DNA of 64,000 bases from Allium sativum (taxonomy: Eukaryota > Streptophyta > Magnoliopsida > Asparagales > Amaryllidaceae), in the NCBI GenBank assembly GCA_030737875.1, contig CM060915.1, forward strand, positions 572,368,577 through 572,432,576, written 5' to 3'. The notes under the pieces were generated by a model. The model made no database searches. It was not told the origin of the DNA and saw only the letters and a list, made by a program, of their open reading frames with translations. The stretch's first letter is position 1; each line of letters begins with the position of its first letter. The position numbers and the translations under genes are program-made. Below, piece after piece: positions 34,049 through 43,942 of this stretch.

Positions 34049-34804
34049 TTGATTTTGTCCATCTCCTGGCGCATCCAGATTGTTGCTTTATATAGAACCA
34101 TTCTAATCTGGAATCTCCAGCTTTACTGCTAAATGGTACAGAAATTATCTTTCTCTTTGGGACTGATTCAAAGTAGCAGAAGGATGGAGTCTCTCGAGTC
34201 CGATGCTTAAAATTATAAAAGAAATGAACGTCATCGAATGTGAGCTCTAGGCCTAGGATTTCACGATATGCTATGTACAAGGTGTGCAAATAGGCATATG
34301 AATTGGGATGCAGCTGCATGGGGGCAATCCGCATTTGTCTTAAGAAATCGACGATAAAGGCGAGAACGGAGGAATGGCGCCGACCATGCACATCAGTCGA
34401 GTGACCGTCATATATCCTTCCGGAGGGTTGTGGGGACGGTCAGAGCGTGAGGGCACTAGGGTGTCCCTTTTCATTATTCCATACTTCAAACAAATTCGAA
34501 CAAGTCGGTCGTTGTCGATTGTCGATTCTACGGAATCTGGAGCTGACTCCAATATAATGGCAGAGTCAAATTCATCGGGTGCTCGATTGTCACCAATCCC
34601 TCCTTCCTCCTCAAAGCCCAGGGAAACTTCAGTCTCTGAAGACGCTTCGTCGCTTTCCCATTGACCAATTCCGTAATCCGGACCTTCACTATCCCATTCC
34701 GGATCGGACGAAGAAGATATATCCTCAAGAGTGATTTTGCTAGAGGTTTCCGGAGCTTCTTTCCTCTCAGCTAGACGGGAAGAGCGTCTGGGCCTCATTG
34801 TCAT
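34049..34804 (-). CDS. Antisense gene exon 1: acidic N-terminus and Transposase_28-like domain
   Basis: Starts MTMRPRRSSRLAERK at 34804 (a second ATG two codons later). Residues ~30-95 are acidic. The domain starts near PEGYMTVTRLMCMVG; the frame then slips and continues as AFIVDFLRQMRIAPMQLHPN and LGLELTFDDVHFFYNFK, ending ARRWTKS. FLR...I...QLHPN is the core of the plant Transposase_28 family. The exon ends atcaa before GTAAAG at 34048. The frameshift, at the ggtcggcgccat stretch, is the only lesion seen. Confidence 0.65.
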
Positions 34805-35753
34805 GGAACTATTGAAGAAGTAATAGCACGGATTAGAGTAGATTATCCCGTGTCCCCCTTTGTGTGTGTGTGTGAACTAAAGTGTGTGCAGCAAATATGG
34901 GAAATGCAAAATAAAGGTACAGCAATGTAAGACGAAGCTTTGAAGAAAAGGTGATAGTCAGAGTTGTTCTTAATTCTTGTTTCTGTTCGCAAGGCACTAT
35001 CCTAACTGTCCACGAGGTTATTGTCTAGAGTGAATGTTAGTTGAATTAGTTAGGTAATCTTTGTGTGCCAAGTTTGATACGTTCGGTTCGGTTCGGATAT
35101 GCATATGATAATTGGCTCAACACAAATACAGATATAGGGTCGGTTCGGACGCTTCATTAAAATAAGGCCAGTTCAAGACAAGGGAAACAATGGGTTCGAA
35201 AGCAGGACTGATCTGATCGGATCGGGTGACCTGATCCGAACCGAACCAACACCACTCAACCGGTCCATTTATTTCAACCGCTTATCCCATTCACTTCTCC
35301 GACCCGAACCAATATTTTCTTTCCTTCCCGTCTTTCTAAAGTATGAAACCCGAACCGATCCCCTTTCATTCTCCTTCCTTTTTGCTCCTTCGTCTTCTAC
35401 CCGAACCAGCTCCAATTTGTCATCACGCTCCTCATCTTCTTCCTCTTTCCCCTCTACTCGCAAACAAATTTGTTCTATCGCCAAGGCTACCGTTGAGGAC
35501 AAATATTTGCCCACTCCAACCTCGCAATGCCTCGAAGCGATGGCGGATCCACCACAGTAACGACGTGGAGTTCAAGCAAAGTCCCGTGGCTAAACCGTCC
35601 CAATCGACCGCAAATTGAAATCAAGTACGGTTACAATGAAGTTATTCGAGATTAAAAAGCTACCTATATGTTCGATTTGAGAAATCTACAAGGAGCGGTT
35701 TCAGAATATTCGAGTTTTTTAAAGTTTTTAATGCTAGGTTTGGAAGCGGCGGT
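34805..35753 (-). other. Long leader region of antisense gene
   Basis: Holds a (TG)n-like run at 34860-34873, repeated cggttcgg / gatccgaac words (35085-35260) and an ORF of 81 codons on the minus strand (35514-35269, acidic/basic, GKEEEDEERDDKLELVR). The ORF could be an upstream ORF or part of another exon. Possible donor atatag|GTAGCT lies near 35665. Nothing firm can be said about splicing here. Confidence 0.4.
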
Positions 35754-35888
35754 GGAAAAGAAGAAGAAAAGAAAGAAGACAGTGGTGAGTTTATATAAGG
35801 GGTAATGTTGACTCCTCGTATTCCTATTCTTTCTCACCCGCTCGGACCGGAGTGAAGGCCCAGAAGCACAACTCTGCCTGAAGGCCCA
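35754..35888 (-). promoter_or_regulatory. Candidate promoter of the antisense gene
   Basis: Read on the minus strand: two TGGGCCTT words (GGCCCA at 35883-35888 and 35857-35862 on the plus strand), then TATATAA at 35797-35791, then a 25-nt pyrimidine patch (cttctttcttttcttcttc) at about 35779-35754. GGCCCA elements, TATA box and a Y patch at the start site are the standard order in plant promoters. Transcription would start near 35762 and leave about 950 nt of leader before the ATG at 34804. Confidence 0.6.
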
Positions 35889-36187
35889 ATGTCAAAGAGC
35901 CAAACCCACGACAGCGCTTCGGATCGGAATCCGAACCGAGCAAATTTCGCACGTTATTTAATCCTCCGACTCGAATTGAAAAGAAGAAGGATAAAGGAAG
36001 AGCATACCCGAGAGAAGCACTATGTGTCGATAAAAATTCCTAAACTTGTTCAGAAATGAAGAAAATGTGCTCGAGTCAGACACCGAACCGAATAGAAGTC
36101 TGTGCATTTCTCCTGACCGTTCCGATTCAAGGACTAGCATCTCGAATGACGTCAAAGCACGCTTCGTATACAACAGAAGCATCCTTT

Positions 36188-36199
36188 GAGGGGGCAGAA
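36188..36199 (+). promoter_or_regulatory. Tat polypurine tract
   Basis: gagggggcagaa directly precedes the 3' LTR and would prime plus-strand DNA synthesis. Confidence 0.85.
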
Positions 36200-37089
36200 T
36201 GTTAGCCTACTTTGTGAACTAGGCAACACAAAGTCAAGAAACCAAACATTGAATGATATTTTTAATTATAAGGCTTCGGTTCGGATTGAAGGAAAACACT
36301 ACAATTCAGGTTGAGAGCTGCAGCTGCTCGGATCGGGTTGAATCCTGGTCGGATCGGATAGAATTCCCTGATCAGATCGGTGATCTCTTACTAGATAGAT
36401 TGGTGAGGCATATCCAATCGGATCGGAAGGCAGCTAAATCTCGAACGGATCGGAAGGCCATCTGCTTGCCACAACACTGGAGCGGAGCGGAATAGGTCAG
36501 AGAAGGAAAGACGCCCAAACCAATCCGGTTCGGATCGGATATCCCGATCCGAACCCCCTACCTGCACGCTTCCGACCCGCACCCATGATCCAGGTTAATC
36601 TCCTGAAAAATCGCCTGGAGAACCGGACCGGCTATGACTAATTCCTACCCCTAACGTCCATCTCTTTGATGTGTTGTCAGCTTGATAGTTCATCCGAACC
36701 CGAAGAGAGTGCGATGGATAACACGTGGCCCGACCCGGATTGAATCTCAGGCAAATTCACACCTATAAATACCCCGACTGGAGACAAAGAAAAGGATCTT
36801 TTTTCGGCACTTAGAGAATTCAATCACCTCCATCATCCGAACTCCATTACTCCCGGAAAATCCAAACCATCTTTCATTTCTTGTTTTAGTCAATTGAGTG
36901 AACAAAAGTGAATTGTGAGAGAGAATTACTTTGTATTTGCAACTGAATTATTGAATATAGTGAAAGATAAGTGGACGTAGGCATTTGTTCGCCGAACCAC
37001 TATAAATCCTGCGTGTTCATTTCTATTTTTATCTCATTTTATCTTGTTTTAGATCAATTTGGGTGTTAGAACCACTTTTGGGTCTAACA
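36200..37089 (+). repeat. Tat element 3' LTR
   Basis: 890 bp, same ends as the 5' LTR with two differences seen by eye. It repeats the G-box and the TATA box at 36764-36771, so it could read out into the flanking family X LTR. Confidence 0.95.
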
Positions 37090-39039
37090 AGAAGTGATCG
37101 AGAATGGAGTATCACCAGTTTTGCTCCAAGTGATAGTTAAATCTTTAATTAGATTTGAATGCGAAATGGTAATTGAATTTACCGACAACACTGTGGTGTT
37201 AGATATGAAGTATTACCAGTTTTACTTCATAGGATGAATAGGTTGGGGTTGGTAAATTTAACAAATGATTACTTCGGTAAGGTTCGCTAATCCCGACTAG
37301 TTTGGATAAACCATAATTTGGTTTGAATTGATATACAAAAGAAGATTAAAGAATAAATTTAAAGAATTTATCTTTGATAAAATTAATGCGAACATTTCCC
37401 AAAGTATAAAAATATTTGAATACAGGAATATTCTGGATTGGAATGAGGCGTATGTTGTGTTTTTGTAGCACTTGTTTATTATATACGCGATTTATTCAGA
37501 AAGACCAGATTTATCCCATTCTGAATAACTGATTCGACGATGTGTCGTGGATGAAGACGATGGTTGAAGACCAGAGGTCTTCACATCGTTTGGATAATTA
37601 CTGATGTTCTTGATTGGGCTGTACACCCAAAAGGAGGGAATCAGTTGGTGATCGTCTAGACGTACTTGGAGATCGATGGATATGCGAGGAAAAAGGTTCC
37701 TCCAGTTTCGTTCAGACCCAGAATGGACTTGTAAATGGATGTGTGTCTGACATCGGATTTCATTCTGTGTGATTGATATCGGTTGCATAGCGTGAATTGC
37801 CTGTGTGGCATGCTGAGATGTAAATGATCAAGGCTTCTGTTGAAAAGCAAAGTCTTGTGGTTGATGATCAAAGCAACGCCTATGTGGCATAGCTTTGTGT
37901 AGTGTTAATTCGCGAGCCTCACGCCTCGGTTGTGAACCAGAAACGGGAGAGGACATCAGGGAGGGCATGCATTTCTTTCTAGCTAGGGTGGTGTTAGTGA
38001 CCTACCAGCCCTGACATTTATATTATTTTCACCTGTGTGGTTGTTGGATTGCGAGGTACCTCAGATATATCGGTGACTGCGTGGAGCCGATGGAGTCATA
38101 GGACTCATTTACGCCCCAAAGGGCGGGGAAACGCAGTATTCAAGCATTTTTATCCACATCGACTGGACCGACCCTGACGATCCAAAGGCTTGACAGAGTA
38201 CTTGCCCGAGGGGCGGGCTGGAGCGTCTCGAAGTGGCGAGGACGATCCCTTGCCTCGGTTCACGGATGGAAATCCAACTTCCAATACGTGACATTTGCGG
38301 TTTTGATTGTAGAGCCTAGTATTGGCGACATGATATATGGTACCCATGCCGTCTAGGATTGATACATTTATATTTGAAGTTATTTTATACACTATGCACT
38401 TATAATAGTGTCAAATGATTTGTTTTAACGTACCAAGCATGTTTGGCTATTATAAGGAAAAATCCTATCCCCCGGCTAGCGTTGCATTGTGTGTTAGGAC
38501 CTGGGTCTTATAATAGCTTCATTTTTCCAAAAAAAGCATTGCGTTGTTTTGTTATATGCACTGGTATTCTTGGGAGGAAACCCGTTCCGTGTTATACGGC
38601 GTGGTCCCTTGATATATCTGATTTAAAGTACAGTTTTAAATAATTGTTTTTAGTTCTCACACCAGTCACATGACTGACCTGGAGTTTATTGTTTTAACCT
38701 AAACTCTGGGTGCCCTTATTTTCGACACGGGCAGCTAGTAGTTTTGGTCTTGTAGATTTATATTCACAGGATCCTGGTTTACAGCTGGAATGATATCCGG
38801 AAAGCTTTGTATCCGTATATCTCCTTCAGTTGCGTTTTGTATTATCTTCCGCTGCTATGTAATAAATTGTAATCTCTGATATTTTTCTGTTGTATTATAA
38901 TTATTCATAATCTGTATATTCTTGTATTCTGGTGGAATTGTTGTAATAAGCAATGAAATGTTCTTCTGTTTGTGTCCCGATGTGGCTTGTTCTCAACTCA
39001 ATCCGGGCTTTCCTTCACAGGGAAGTTCGGGCCGTAACA
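37090..39039 (+). repeat. Family X 3' LTR (copy d), right part
   Basis: Begins with the second AGAAG and continues the sequence broken at 23067. It ends gaagttcgggccgtaaca, which mirrors the LTR start TGTAATAACCCGAA. The tctcacaccagtc...ctgacctgg...actctgggtgccc block near 38655-38715 also occurs, mirrored, in the LTR at 51730-51860, which supports one large family. Confidence 0.8.
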
Positions 39040-39044
39040 AATTG

Positions 39045-39610
39045 TGTAACCTTCTGAACTTTTCTTCCCACCACCATGTTTCATTTTTGATAAACTTTCT
39101 ATCATGTTTTCTTCTTCTATTTGTGCCCTTATCTAATAATATTCTTTTTGACGTTAATCCATAAATTATTTATATCATCACTATAATCACATTTTTGTTT
39201 CATTAATTATATACACGTAAAATTTCATTATATTGTTACCTTTTAATTCTTCCCATTTAACATATTTAAATACTTTACTCGTATTCAATATCTTGGTCGG
39301 TATGTTTAATATTTGGCAGACGTGCTGACTAGTTAAGCTTTCCCGCGGTATTGCTTCACAATTATAAGTAATAATAAATCCCTATTCTGCCTAAACAGTA
39401 ACCAATTTGTGTTTTATTTGATTAATTTTTTTACTGACCAAGTGCTCACTCTTTTTAAGAGAAAACAAGAACAAAAAGGAGGGGGGTGGTGAGGAGGGAG
39501 GGATGGCATATCTGCTATAGCTAAACCAAATGCTCTATCAAATTTAAAAGTGATTCTTCTTCATTTCTTGGTGTATAACCAAGATCTTCATGTATTTTAC
39601 AGATTTCTTT
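39045..39610. other. Unclassified AT-rich DNA
   Basis: No ORF or repeat boundary recognised. It separates the family X element from the next copia fragment. A poly-purine patch (ggaggggggtggtgaggaggg) lies near 39478-39498. Confidence 0.5.
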
Positions 39611-39625
39611 GTTCTTTACCCATGC

Positions 39626-40855
39626 ATGTATATCAAATGGATGTCAAGACTTCTTTTCTTAATGGAGAATTAGGCGAAGAGGTATATATGGAGCAACCAA
39701 AAGGATTCGTCATGAACAGAAATGAAAATAAGGTTTGCGAATTGGTTAAATCTTTATATGGATTAAAACAAGCACCAAAACAATGCATGAAAAATTTGAC
39801 TATGTAATTTTGTCTAGTGGCTTCAAGCATAATAATGCTGACAAGTGCATCTATTCAAAATTTACAGATAAATATGGTATTATAATATGCCTATATGTGG
39901 ATGATATGCTCGTATTTGGTACTAATATGGAAGGTATAAATAAGACAAAGAACTATCTAACTTCATGTTTCAAAATGAAAGACCTAAACGAAGTTGATAC
40001 TATTCTAGGGATTAAAGTGAGGAAACATCGTGAGGGATATGCTTTATGTAAGTCTCACTACATTGAAAAGATATTTCTTAGGTATAAGCATTTAAATTTT
40101 GAAGAAGAAAGCAACCCTTATGATACTTCAATTAAAATATTTGCAAATTCTGAAAGAGCAGCAGCTCAACTAGAATATGCAAGTGTAATTGGTAGTCTCA
40201 TGTATGTCATGCATTACACTCGCCCCGGTATTTCTTATGCAGTATGCAAACTGTCTAGGTATACAAATAATCCTAGTATTACACACTGGGGAGCAATTGG
40301 TAGAGTCTTAGGTTATATTAAAAAAACAAGTAAATTAGGACTATGTTATGGGAATTTCCCAGCAGTACTAAAAGGAGACTCAGATGCAAGTGGTTCGACT
40401 CCTGAAAACAAAAATATAGAAACTAATGGTTGGATTTTTACTCTTGGAGGGGATGCCATATCATGGGCCTCTAAGAACTAAACAATTATCACACATTCTA
40501 CAATGGAAGAGGAATTTATTGCTTTGGATGCATTAGCAAAGGAAGCATATAATGGCCAAGAAATTTGTTAACAGAGATAGACTTGTGACCACAACCATCA
40601 ACAGCCATTTCTGTCTACCGTGATAATGAAGCTACAATGTCTAGGGCATATAATAAGATCTATAATGGAAAGTATAGACATATAAGCTTGAGACATGCGT
40701 ATGTTAGGGAACTAATTGTGGATGGTATCATCACAATTACATATGTAAGTTCAACGAAAAATTTGGCAAACCCATTAACCAAGGGATTACCAAGAGAAAT
40801 GGTCACAACTACTAGTTGTGAAATGGGTCTAAAACCTTTTAATCACCTAAAATAG
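39626..40855 (+). pseudogene. Ty1/copia RT-RNase H fragment, broken
   Basis: Starts inside RT with YQMDVKTSFLNGELGEEVYMEQP and LYGLKQAPKQC. After a frame change at about 39783 it continues with FDYVILSSGFK and the catalytic CLYVDDMLVFG near 39890, then DLNEVDTILGIKV and TRPGISYAVCKLSRYT. RNase H follows with LKGDSDASG and ISWASKN, a stop at 40479, then THSTMEEEFIALDALAKEA. The C-terminus (40637-40855) reads YNGKYRHISLRHAYVRELI and ANPLTKGLPREMV. The order is standard for copia pol. Its first ~160 bp overlap the fragment ending at 12776 at about 93% identity, so the two are separate copies of one family. Confidence 0.85.
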
Positions 40856-41174
40856 AAACCCAACCTTAAGCTCCATAGTCTAAAGTTTAATGGGTAATAA
40901 CAAGTTGCACTTAAGTAATTGACAAACATGAGAGACTCAATGTTTGTATTGTTACGTTTTGTGGTGATCATTTGTCCATAGTAACAAGAAAGAAAAGAAT
41001 GGACACCTATATGAACATAAGAAACAATGTTTCAATAAAGTTTGGATATAACTTTATACATATTCATGAAAACTAGGAGGAATTTAATAACCAATCTACG
41101 GTTATGAAATTTTACAGAAGCATGATAATATTTATGTGTTCATATATTTTGCTTCATCATATAGGCTTTTGGTT
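40856..41174 (+). other. Copia 3' untranslated region, left part
   Basis: AT-rich non-coding DNA following the copia pol end, cut at 41174 by a CACTA insertion and resuming at 43455. Confidence 0.5.
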
Positions 41175-43454
41175 CACTACAACAAAAACAACTTACTACA
41201 ACTGTAATTTTACAACCGTCATAAGCGGTCAGTTGTAATAAAGGAATTTTTACAACTGTTGTTTTCAGAAAGTTGCAGTAAGCTTATTTTTACAACTCAT
41301 TTTTTGGTTAATATCTCAACTTTTCTTGTCAATTGTAATTCTGCTTGAAATTTAGGCGGGAAAAGGTAAAAATTTTGGCTCCAAAATAATTTGCGTCCTA
41401 TATTTCTACTGCCTCGCAACTATCTCCTGATATGTGCTTGCCCTAAACCGAAATCGATCCCAAATTTTGTAGTTCGGTCTTCGCTCCTTAGTTAGGCTTT
41501 GACATTGAATGGCTATCAGCTTCTCCTCGTTATCGACGACCATCATAGGCCTCGACCTCGAATGAGTCCCCGACAACGTGAACCATGAAAACCTCGTTTC
41601 CCTCCTTCAACTCTATGTCTATAACACTTGCCTCCTTTTCCAGCTCTTTGTGTCGATTCCATCCCTTTCTCTCCGATCCTCTTTCTCAAGGGACCCAATG
41701 TTATTTTGGAGTGAGTATCGAAGGCGTGTCGAGTAAAAGATTCACAACCATGATTTGGGTGTCAGGAACAGTGTGGATCCGAAAATTTTGGTAGGTTATA
41801 TTTCTCTCTTTTATTTTTCCTTCTTAGATCTGCAGGCTGAACAAAATTAATCCTCATCTATGCTATATGAAGTACGGTCGCGGTAATGTTAACACAGTTA
41901 AGCCTTCCACTTATACATCAGTTTTTAATTTTTTATGTAGTATAGTGTTTGCAATTTATGTTTTAACATGTTATCAGCTTAGTTGTAACATACACAGCTA
42001 TGTTCATAGATTCATATTTGAAAGCCATAAAGCGCCTGATGTGGTTCCATGTTCATAGTTTTTAGTGGAAACAGTGACGTAAAATAAATATATTTTTATA
42101 AAGAGATTAAATAACATTGAATTGCATGCAAATATTTCTTTGATTTTAACCCTTGAAAACAAGTAGTACAGTCCTTTCGAATTGTATGCAAATTTGTTTA
42201 GGCAAGTACTAGAACATGCAGTTTTCAAGAGACTATTTGAAAAACACACATAATTAGTAGAGGTACTTACGGATAAAAATAAGCAGTAAATGTGGTATAT
42301 TTCTAATAGACTGTTAATTCCACTCAGTAGCGCTTCTATTGAATATTCTGATTTTAGGTACTACTTTTGTTTGCTCATCTTTGTTAGGGTGTGTTCAGAA
42401 GATTGATACTAAATTTAGGAAATATGGATGTCTAGGCTTACTCGTATGTCTATATTGAATGAATCTATTTGTAGCATTTGACAGAGCTAATTTCAAATTG
42501 AAAGACGATGATGAATTAATCATTAAATTTTTACATGGATTCAAGAGTTTGGACGACAAAAACACTGAGGAGAAGGAAAGTTCTAGAACAAGAATTGAAT
42601 TGGGTTTGAAGAGCTCATCTTTATTGATTGAGCAACCCTAGCTCTCAACACGTTTTAGCTACTGCCACAGCCTCCTTATCTTAATTGTATATTAATTTTA
42701 TATCAAATTGTGATTTGGTACAGATTTATATCATGTAAGATTCTCTGTTTGTATTTTGAATACATTGTAGTAATGTCTTCTCTATGAATGGATGTGTGAT
42801 GCTTTATGAACTTATGCTACTATCCATCTATATACTTGAGTTATCTGTATGATTTATAAATTCAACATATTATGTAAAAAATGACGAGAGTTTGAAAAAA
42901 TTAATATATTGTTTTGGTTTTTTAAGTTTGTTTGATAACTTCAGTTTTACAGATAATATGTTCTGAAATGAAGTCTTTTATTAATAATATATATATAAGT
43001 GGAAAATAGGGAGAATGACAAATTTAACAAAAAATTTGGTGAAAAATATGGAAGGTTTAGAATTTAGTGAAAAGGACAAATGATAGTGTAAATGAGAAAA
43101 GGATGGTGGACCCCCTGAATTCCACTTTTAGCGTAAATTTGTCATTCTCCCTAATTTTGAAACTTTCCGTACTTTTCCCTAAAAAAAATTCAAAGTTTGT
43201 CATTTAAAAGAAAATCCTCCATAAGTGATTTGGGCATATATTACAACTGTAAAATAATAGTTGTAATAAGTATATCATAACGGTTATAAACAGTTGTAAA
43301 ATATACATGTTACAATGGTGTCGCAACGGTGCAAAACAATTGTAAAAGATTTTAGTTTATTACAACTTCTTAATATACGACGGTTACGTCATCGTTGTAA
43401 AAAATAATTAACAACTGTTTTCCACCGTTGTAATATGGTCAATTTGCTGTAGTG
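41175..43454. mobile_element. Non-autonomous CACTA element with 3-bp target duplication
   Basis: Left end CACTACAACAAAAAC at 41175 and right end ...AATTTGCTGTAGTG at 43454 are inverted, and GTT flanks both sides (41172-41174 and 43455-43457). Both ends carry many short acaactgt / acggttgtaa words (41190-41340 and 43245-43440), the subterminal repeats expected to bind a CACTA transposase. The 2.28-kb body has no transposase. The middle (41400-42650) shows two short open segments that might be captured host sequence, but I recognise none. The element interrupts the copia 3' region. Confidence 0.85.
43007..43153. repeat. Small MITE-like inverted repeat inside the CACTA element
   Basis: tagggagaatgacaaattta at 43007-43026 is perfectly inverted at 43134-43153. 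Partial complementarity may extend outward. A nested MITE is the simplest reading; the family is unknown. Confidence 0.55.
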
Positions 43455-43578
43455 GTTTAAGTATTTACTACCAAATATTATGTTGAAATTTAAATATATG
43501 GACTAAGGAGAAAGGTTTAAACCAAAAGGTACTTTCTTATATGCATAAATAAATAATTATTACATTCTTGTGGGAGAT

Positions 43579-43942
43579 TATTGGGAAGATTGCAATAAGT
43601 ATTTGTCCCACATCAGCAAATATTATGAACCATCTTATCCCATATATCAATAGTTGGAATATGATATTGTCAAATAAATAACTAGGGTTTGGAGATGGAC
43701 ACTATAGCTCAGACTGAAAGGGTTTGGGACCTATAAACTATAAAATATTATTATGGATCAAGGAAATGCACTTGGGCCTATAAACTATTTGTTTGGGTGG
43801 GCGCGTATCCTGGAGGAAGTTCGCTGACCTGTTATATGTGAAATTGTGGGGACGAGTAATTCTTTAACGAAAGCATCCTGCACGTCCCTCGGATGACAGT
43901 TCCTCTTACTTTCTGATTCATTTCTCTTATTAAAATCTAACA
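43579..43942 (+). repeat. Candidate 3' LTR of the copia fragment
   Basis: The polypurine-like gtgggagat is followed by TATTGGGAAGATTGC, which looks like a copia LTR start (TGTTGGGA...) with one change. The stretch ends attaaaatctaaca at 43942. About 364 bp is normal for a copia LTR. No 5' partner is present in the window, so the limits are inferred. Confidence 0.4.

Larger units (their letters stand above)
31114..34804 (-). pseudogene. Antisense extra gene of the Tat element (Transposase_28-like plus coiled coil), one frameshift
   Basis: Gene model on the minus strand: exon 1 34804-34049, intron 34048-33972 (77 bp), exon 2 33971-33408, intron 33407-33291 (117 bp), exon 3 33290-31114. Both splices are phase 1 and keep the frame. 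Coding length is 3497 nt, one short of a multiple of three; the missing base corresponds to a frame change near 34375-34390, so a single-nucleotide deletion restores the expected layout of about 1165 codons. Antisense ORFs between pol and the 3' LTR with the Transposase_28 ('putative gypsy type transposon') domain are known in Tat-clade elements. Function is unknown. The introns are inferred from signals only. Confidence 0.7.
23068..37089 (+). mobile_element. Ty3/gypsy retrotransposon, Tat lineage, full length (14.0 kb), very young
   Basis: Complete structure in order: 890-bp LTR, primer site, gag-pro ORF, in-frame UAG, pol ORF (RT, RNase H, second archaeal-type RNase H, integrase), tandem repeats, a large antisense gene, polypurine tract and 890-bp LTR. 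Exact 5-bp target duplications flank it. A second RNase H and an extra antisense ORF between pol and the 3' LTR are hallmarks of the Tat clade (Retand/Grande-type relatives). I find two differences between the LTRs by eye (near 23230/36362 and 23731/36863), about 0.2%, so insertion is recent. Both sense ORFs are intact; the antisense gene has one frameshift. Confidence 0.95.
12822..39039 (+). mobile_element. Family X retrotransposon, gene-less with giant LTRs, split by a Tat element
   Basis: Two long direct repeats start with TGTAATAACCC at 12822 and 18641. The second is preceded by the polypurine tract aagtgggggagaa and the phrase tttcggggaagaat, close to the 3' end of Tekay/Del-type chromoviruses. 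The right LTR ends ttcgggccgtaaca at 39039, an imperfect inverted copy of the LTR start. Subtracting the Tat insertion, the right LTR is about 6.37 kb. Internal DNA between the LTRs is only about 1.05 kb and encodes nothing. This fits a LARD-like non-autonomous derivative or a heavily deleted chromovirus. Confidence 0.7.

Noticed and set aside
35343..35618. 91-codon plus-strand Leu/Pro-rich ORF
   Set aside because: CT-rich leader sequence of the antisense gene read backwards; composition only.
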